Shown here: positions 60,583 through 64,000 of the stretch, piece after piece
Position numbering within the stretch: the stretch's first letter is position 1
How the letters are laid out: each line of letters opens with the position of its first letter
Origin: Phosphoribacter sp037045055
GTDB taxonomy: Bacteria; Actinomycetota; Actinomycetes; Actinomycetales; Dermatophilaceae
Assembly: GCA_037045055.1 (NCBI GenBank)
Contig: JBAOHJ010000002.1
Coordinates: 62,001 to 126,000 of the forward strand
Reading direction: 5' to 3'
DNA: 64,000 bases
Notes under the pieces: model-generated
Database searches by the model: none
What the model saw: only the letters and a program-made list of their open reading frames with translations
What the model was told of the DNA's origin: nothing
Position numbers and translations under genes: made by a program

Positions 60583-61656
60583 GTGCCGGGCTACCTGTTG
60601 TGGTGGGCCCTCGGCGCGGTCGTGCTCGTCGTCGTCCTCGGCGCGGCGTGGGGGCTGGCGCGCCGAGGCGAGCGGCGGCATACCCGCCACCGGCTGCCCA
60701 CCCGACCCCGTCACGCCCCGGACGCGCCCCGCCCGCGGGCGGCGGTCATCGTCAACCCGACCAAGTTCGAGGACCCGCAGGCGGTCCGCGACCGGGTCCG
60801 CGCCGTGTGCGCCCAGCTCGGGTGGGCCGACCCCATCTGGCAGGAGACGACGATCGCCGACCCCGGCACAGGGCAGGCCGAGCGCGCCGCGCAGGCCGGG
60901 GCCGAGGTGGTGTGCGCCCTCGGCGGCGACGGCACGGTCCGCGCCGTCGCGCGCGGGCTGGTCGGCACCACGACGCCACTGGGCCTGCTGCCCGGTGGCA
61001 CGGGCAACCTCCTGGCGCGCAACCTCGACGTGCCGGTGGACTCCGTCGAGCACGCCCTCGCCGTGGCGCTCACCGGCCGCGAGCGCCTCGTCGACGTCGG
61101 GCGGGTCCTGGTGGACCGCTCGGGGGAGGACCACGCGCCGCGCCCGGAGATGTTCCTCGTCATGGCCGGCATGGGCTTCGACGCCGCGGTCATGGCGAAT
61201 GCGCCGGAGCACCTCAAGGCGCAGATGGGCACCGGTGCCTACGTGGTCTCGGGCCTGCAGAACATGCTGGGCCCGCAGTTCAAGGTGCGCGTCCGGGTCG
61301 ACGACCAGCCGGAGTTCACCCGCCGGACCAAGACGGTGCTCATCGGCAACTGCGGTCGGCTCTTCGGCGGGGTGGCGCTCATCCCCAGCGCCGCCGTCGA
61401 CGACGGCATCCTGGACACCGTGCTGCTCTCACCCAAGGGCGTCGTCGGCTGGGCCGCGGTGGCCACCCACGTCATCACCCGCCGCAGCCGCGGCCACCGG
61501 CTCATCGACTACGTCAGCGGCGAACGCGTCGCCCTGCACGCCGACCGGCCCGAGCAGGTCCAGCTCGACGGCGACACCCTGGGCCAGGCCCGGGCGTTGA
61601 CTGCGTGGGTGGACCGGCGCGCCTTGCGGGTGCGCGTCCCTGCCCAGTCCTCGTAG
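60583..61656 (+). CDS. Diacylglycerol kinase family protein
   Basis: The 357-residue protein has an N-terminal membrane helix (WWALGAVVLVVVLGAAWGL) and a DAG-kinase catalytic domain: AAVIVNPTKFED, the ATP loop GGDGTVRAVARGL, LLPGGTGNLLARNL, and the C-terminal sandwich with VQLDGDTLGQA. It phosphorylates a lipid such as diacylglycerol or a sphingoid-type base at the membrane. The long frame contains one CGGCATAC octamer. Confidence 0.9.
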   Translation: MPGYLLWWALGAVVLVVVLGAAWGLARRGERRHTRHRLPTRPRHAPDAPRPRAAVIVNPTKFEDPQAVRDRVRAVCAQLGWADPIWQETTIADPGTGQAERAAQAGAEVVCALGGDGTVRAVARGLVGTTTPLGLLPGGTGNLLARNLDVPVDSVEHALAVALTGRERLVDVGRVLVDRSGEDHAPRPEMFLVMAGMGFDAAVMANAPEHLKAQMGTGAYVVSGLQNMLGPQFKVRVRVDDQPEFTRRTKTVLIGNCGRLFGGVALIPSAAVDDGILDTVLLSPKGVVGWAAVATHVITRRSRGHRLIDYVSGERVALHADRPEQVQLDGDTLGQARALTAWVDRRALRVRVPAQSS

Positions 61657-61725
61657 GCCGCCGGCGGCTCGGCAGCCCCGGTCCGGCCCCGCGCCGCGGC
61701 GAGGCCCCGCGCCGCTGTCCGGCGC

Positions 61726-62577
61726 TTAGCCGGCGGCCTTCGTGGTCGAGGTCGACGCGCCGACCGGGGCCGGGGTCGGGGCGGGGCGCAGGAACAGGGT
61801 GAGGACCACCGCGAGGTATGCCGCCCACGCGCCGATCTCCAGCACGGACATCGCCGGGCGGAGGTTGACCAGGCCGCGCACCACCGTGGCCCCCCAGGAC
61901 GCCGGGTCGAGGACCCCGCGCAGATCGAAGGCCAGCGCGTCCCGCCCGGGGAGCACGCCGGCCTCCTGCAGCTCGTGGACCGCATACGCGAGGATGCCGG
62001 CCGCGACGACGACGAGCAGCGCGCCGGTCCACCGGAAGAACCGGCGCAGGTCGATCCGCACGGCGCCCAGGTAGATCGCCACGCCGAGGGCGGCGGCCAG
62101 GCCGATGCCGACCACCCACCCCAGGACGGGGGCGGCCCCGGTGTCGCCGGTGCTCTGCACGGTGGCGAAGAAGAACAGGGCCGTCTCCAGGCCCTCCCGG
62201 CCGACGCCGAGGAACGCGACGAGCGCCACGGCCAGCGGGCCGACGTCGAGGGCCCGCCCGAGGCGACCGGTGAGCTCGCCGGCCAGGTGCCGACCCGCGG
62301 CGCGCATCCAGAAGACCATCCCGGTGACCAGGACGACCGCGAGCAACGAGGTCACCCCGGTGACCGTCTCCTGGGTGCGCTCGGACAGCTGCCGGGTGCC
62401 GAAGGTCAGCAGGGCCCCGAGCAGGGCCGACAGCGCGACGGCCGTGCCGACCCCGATCCAGACCGAGCGCAGCGCGGCCCGCCGCCCGCTCTTGACGAGG
62501 AAGGCCACGAGGATGACGACCACCAGCGAGGCCTCCAAGCCCTCGCGCAGCCCGATGACGGCGTTGCTCACGAACAC
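61726..62577 (-). CDS. efeU: Ferrous iron permease EfeU (FTR1 family)
   Basis: The 283-residue membrane protein has seven helices and two REGLE iron-binding motifs (residues 11-15, and again near 127), typical of FTR1/EfeU. In E. coli, EfeU works with EfeO and EfeB, but neither partner follows here, since the next gene is convergent. The start is GTG at 62577. A DtxR/IdeR-type iron box lies 15-34 bp upstream, so the gene is likely induced by iron starvation. Confidence 0.92.
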   Translation of the reverse strand: MFVSNAVIGLREGLEASLVVVILVAFLVKSGRRAALRSVWIGVGTAVALSALLGALLTFGTRQLSERTQETVTGVTSLLAVVLVTGMVFWMRAAGRHLAGELTGRLGRALDVGPLAVALVAFLGVGREGLETALFFFATVQSTGDTGAAPVLGWVVGIGLAAALGVAIYLGAVRIDLRRFFRWTGALLVVVAAGILAYAVHELQEAGVLPGRDALAFDLRGVLDPASWGATVVRGLVNLRPAMSVLEIGAWAAYLAVVLTLFLRPAPTPAPVGASTSTTKAAG

Positions 62578-62591
62578 GGCGCGCTCCCCAT

Positions 62592-62611
62592 AAGTTAGGT
62601 AACCCTAACTT
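62592..62611. promoter_or_regulatory. DtxR/IdeR iron box upstream of efeU
   Basis: AAGTTAGG-TAAC-CCTAACTT has perfect 8-bp arms and closely resembles the DtxR/IdeR consensus TTAGGTTAGGCTAACCTAA. It is placed 15 bp before the efeU start, where iron-loaded repressor would block transcription. Confidence 0.82.
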
Positions 62612-62679
62612 CACCGTAGCAGATCGGGACAGCACCCGCCGCGGTCGGGCCGCGCTCACCGTCGGCCGGGCATCGCCCG

Positions 62680-63615
62680 TTACCCGGGGGGGTCGGCTCC
62701 CAGACCGGCCAGCCACTGCCGGGCGGCGGTGAAGTCGGCGTTCGAGGTGCCCTCGTCGACCACGCTGGACCGGCCGTCCGCCCGGGCGTAGGAGCCGAGG
62801 AAGCGCACGTCCATGCACACCCGTTTGAGCCCGACGAGCGTCTCGCGCACCCGGTCGTCGGCCAGGTGACCCTCGAAGTCGATGGAAAAGCAGTACGACC
62901 CCATGGCCTCGCCGGTCGGGCGCGACTCCAGGCGGGTCATGTTCACCCCGCGCACGGCGAACTGCTCCAGCAGCTCCAACAGCCCACCGGGGCGGTCGGT
63001 CAGCTGGTAGAGCACCACGGTGGTCTTGTCCCGCCCGGTCGCCGGCGGCATGGGCCCCGGCCGGGCGACGAGGGCGAACCGCGTCACCGCCGCCCCGTTG
63101 TCCCCGATCTGCTCGGCCAGCACGCGCAGGCCGAGGTTGGCGGCGGCCACCGGGGCACAGACCGCCGCGTCGAAGGGGGCCGTCGTGGCCTCGGCGAGGG
63201 CCTGGGCCGCCGCTGCCGTCGAGGGCGTCGGCACGTATGCCGCCCGCGGCAGGTTCTCCTCCATCCACCCCCGCACCTGCGCCCAGGCGTGGGTGTGCGT
63301 GCCGACCGCGTGGACCGACGGCAGCGGCATACCGTCGCGGGCGGCCAGGACGAAGGTGACGGGCACGAGCACCTCACCCACGATGCGTAGCTGCTCACCG
63401 ACCGACAGGGCGTCCAAGGTCGCGGTCACGCCGCCCTCGACGGAGTTCTCGATGGGCACCATCGCCTGGTCGATCGTCCCGGCACGCAGGGCCTTGAGCG
63501 CCGAGGCCACCGAGGTGAACGGCACGTGCTCGCCGTCCGCGGCCGGTGCCCACGACTGCAGGGCCATCTGGGCGAAGGTGCCCTCGGGGCCGAGGTAGCC
63601 GTACCGCGTGGTCAT
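62680..63615 (-). CDS. pheA: Prephenate dehydratase
   Basis: The 311-residue enzyme converts prephenate to phenylpyruvate for phenylalanine synthesis. The catalytic domain (about 1-185) has GYLGPEGTFAQMAL, VPIENSVEGGVTATLDAL and NGAAVTRFALVAR (the TRF motif). The ACT regulatory domain (about 195-275) carries GLLELLEQFAVRGVNMTRLESRPTG, which binds phenylalanine, so feedback inhibition is expected. No chorismate mutase domain is fused. The ATG overlaps the stop of the DCC-family gene upstream. Confidence 0.95.
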   Translation of the reverse strand: MTTRYGYLGPEGTFAQMALQSWAPAADGEHVPFTSVASALKALRAGTIDQAMVPIENSVEGGVTATLDALSVGEQLRIVGEVLVPVTFVLAARDGMPLPSVHAVGTHTHAWAQVRGWMEENLPRAAYVPTPSTAAAAQALAEATTAPFDAAVCAPVAAANLGLRVLAEQIGDNGAAVTRFALVARPGPMPPATGRDKTTVVLYQLTDRPGGLLELLEQFAVRGVNMTRLESRPTGEAMGSYCFSIDFEGHLADDRVRETLVGLKRVCMDVRFLGSYARADGRSSVVDEGTSNADFTAARQWLAGLGADPPG

Positions 63616-64000
63616 CGCCGCGGTCCTGGCCGCGCAGGCACCGCGTCGCCGCCCTGGCGGGCTCGCGGGTCGCAGGCGGGCGAGCCCCCCGGCAGGCGGT
63701 GACGGTGGTCGGCGACGAGGGCGTAACCCCGGCGCCCCAGCCGATCCAGCGCCCGGGAGCCCAGCAGCAGACCCACCGCGCGCACCGGCGCCGGCCCGGT
63801 CTGCAGGATCGCCGCCCAGGCCCGGTGACCCCAGACGATGCTGCCGTCCGTCCGGACGACCGGCATCTCGCGCAGCGCCCGGTCGCCGTCGATGCCCAAC
63901 GCGGCCAGGTCCGTGGCCTGGACGGACGCCCGATCGACCCGCACCCCCAGGGCCGGCACCCGCTCGGCCACCCGGGCGCAGAACCCGCAGTCGGCGTCGA
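63612..64000 (-). CDS. DUF393/DCC family thiol-disulfide oxidoreductase, 5' end outside window
   Basis: The visible 128 codons run in frame to the window edge and start with DADCGFCARVAERV, the DxxCxxC signature of the DCC (DUF393) family, followed by AALGIDGDRALREMPVVRTDGSIVWGHRAWAAILQTG. The redox pair CxxC supports a thiol-disulfide role. The N-terminus is cut off. It is coupled to pheA by a four-base overlap (ATGA), although a functional link is not obvious. Confidence 0.8.
   Translation of the reverse strand, partial: DADCGFCARVAERVPALGVRVDRASVQATDLAALGIDGDRALREMPVVRTDGSIVWGHRAWAAILQTGPAPVRAVGLLLGSRALDRLGRRGYALVADHRHRLPGGSPACDPRARQGGDAVPARPGPRR

Larger units (their letters stand above)
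322..63332. repeat. Dispersed octamer GTATGCCG/CGGCATAC, at least 73 copies
   Basis: Found by reading both orientations. GTATGCCG on the plus strand starts at 322, 1888, 2511, 2815, 5236, 6055, 6790, 7510, 10281, 11914, 12736, 13671, 16056, 17123, 17921, 20870, 22615, 24294, 24815, 27220, 31618, 33213, 36240, 40750, 42443, 44032, 44054, 45744, 49970, 52166, 53709, 56458, 58526, 60433, 61816, 63235. CGGCATAC starts at 576, 2496, 3771, 6267, 9470, 10643, 12706, 14140, 16008, 16819, 17391, 17965, 18935, 20260, 24674, 25806, 26835, 28706, 30094, 31479, 33596, 35277, 37903, 39806, 42716, 44121, 46428, 49455, 50128, 51068, 51541, 53217, 55257, 56765, 58336, 60676, 63325. Flanking bases are not strongly conserved. 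About a quarter of the copies are intergenic or at gene starts. Confidence 0.95.

Noticed and set aside
322..63332. Octamer as a strand-polar chromosome-segregation signal (KOPS-like)
   Set aside because: The two orientations are equally frequent across the window (36 versus 37).

Overview
The window is very GC-rich actinobacterial chromosome, most likely from the Micrococcales (Dermatophilaceae/Intrasporangiaceae type). Support comes from two mycothiol-dependent (MDMPI-type) enzymes, an actinobacterial DUF4229 gene beside the Ccs/Res cytochrome c system, a basic 32-residue bS22-type ribosomal peptide, a DtxR/IdeR-like iron box, a Rex regulator, and many start codons that lie exactly six bases after a TANNNT/NANNNT -10 box, which is typical of leaderless mRNAs. 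I see no insertion sequence, prophage, CRISPR array, tRNA or rRNA. The window reads as core chromosome.

Layout: 2-6148 is the 3' part of a giant Ig/fibronectin-III protein. 6410-16036 holds a FadE5-like acyl-CoA dehydrogenase, an acyltransferase, a nitrilase-family hydrolase, a CopD-CtaG fusion, a mycothiol-dependent isomerase-like enzyme and a MarR-MFS pair. 16087-28650 is a catabolic block: branched-chain-type 2-oxoacid dehydrogenase (E2, E1beta, E1alpha), an aromatic aminotransferase, a PaaH-like 3-hydroxyacyl-CoA dehydrogenase, a polar amino acid ABC transporter and two tandem phenylacetate-CoA ligases. 28723-36044 holds galE, a small membrane protein, a protein tyrosine phosphatase, and the cytochrome c maturation operon (histidine phosphatase, TlpA, CcdA, ResB, CcsB, DUF4229).

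36302-38554 is a MarR/YceI divergent pair and a lipoprotein polysaccharide deacetylase. 38607-44620 resembles the M. tuberculosis Rv0500A-Rv0512 neighbourhood (HTH, bS22, GalE2-like, acyltransferase, glutaredoxin, rex, hemD), but hemA, hemC and hemB are missing and a 64-codon minisatellite ORF joins rex to hemD. 44757-51353 holds acuC, modABC with an HTH-TOBE regulator, proC and proline dehydrogenase. 51407-64000 holds a TetR-linked ABC exporter, a second mycothiol-type enzyme, purB, a VOC protein, a TrmH methyltransferase, a HAD phosphatase, serS, a DinB protein, a lipid kinase, an iron permease (efeU) under an iron box, pheA and the start of a DCC/DUF393 protein.

The most unusual signal is not a gene. 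The octamer GTATGCCG (or CGGCATAC) occurs at least 73 times, 36 in one orientation and 37 in the other, inside genes and between them, against about two expected. It dictates local codon choice (TAT for Tyr, GCA for Ala) and recalls uptake sequences or the cyanobacterial HIP1 motif. Short tandem repeats with periods of 14, 18, 21, 22 and 34 bp fill several intergenic gaps.
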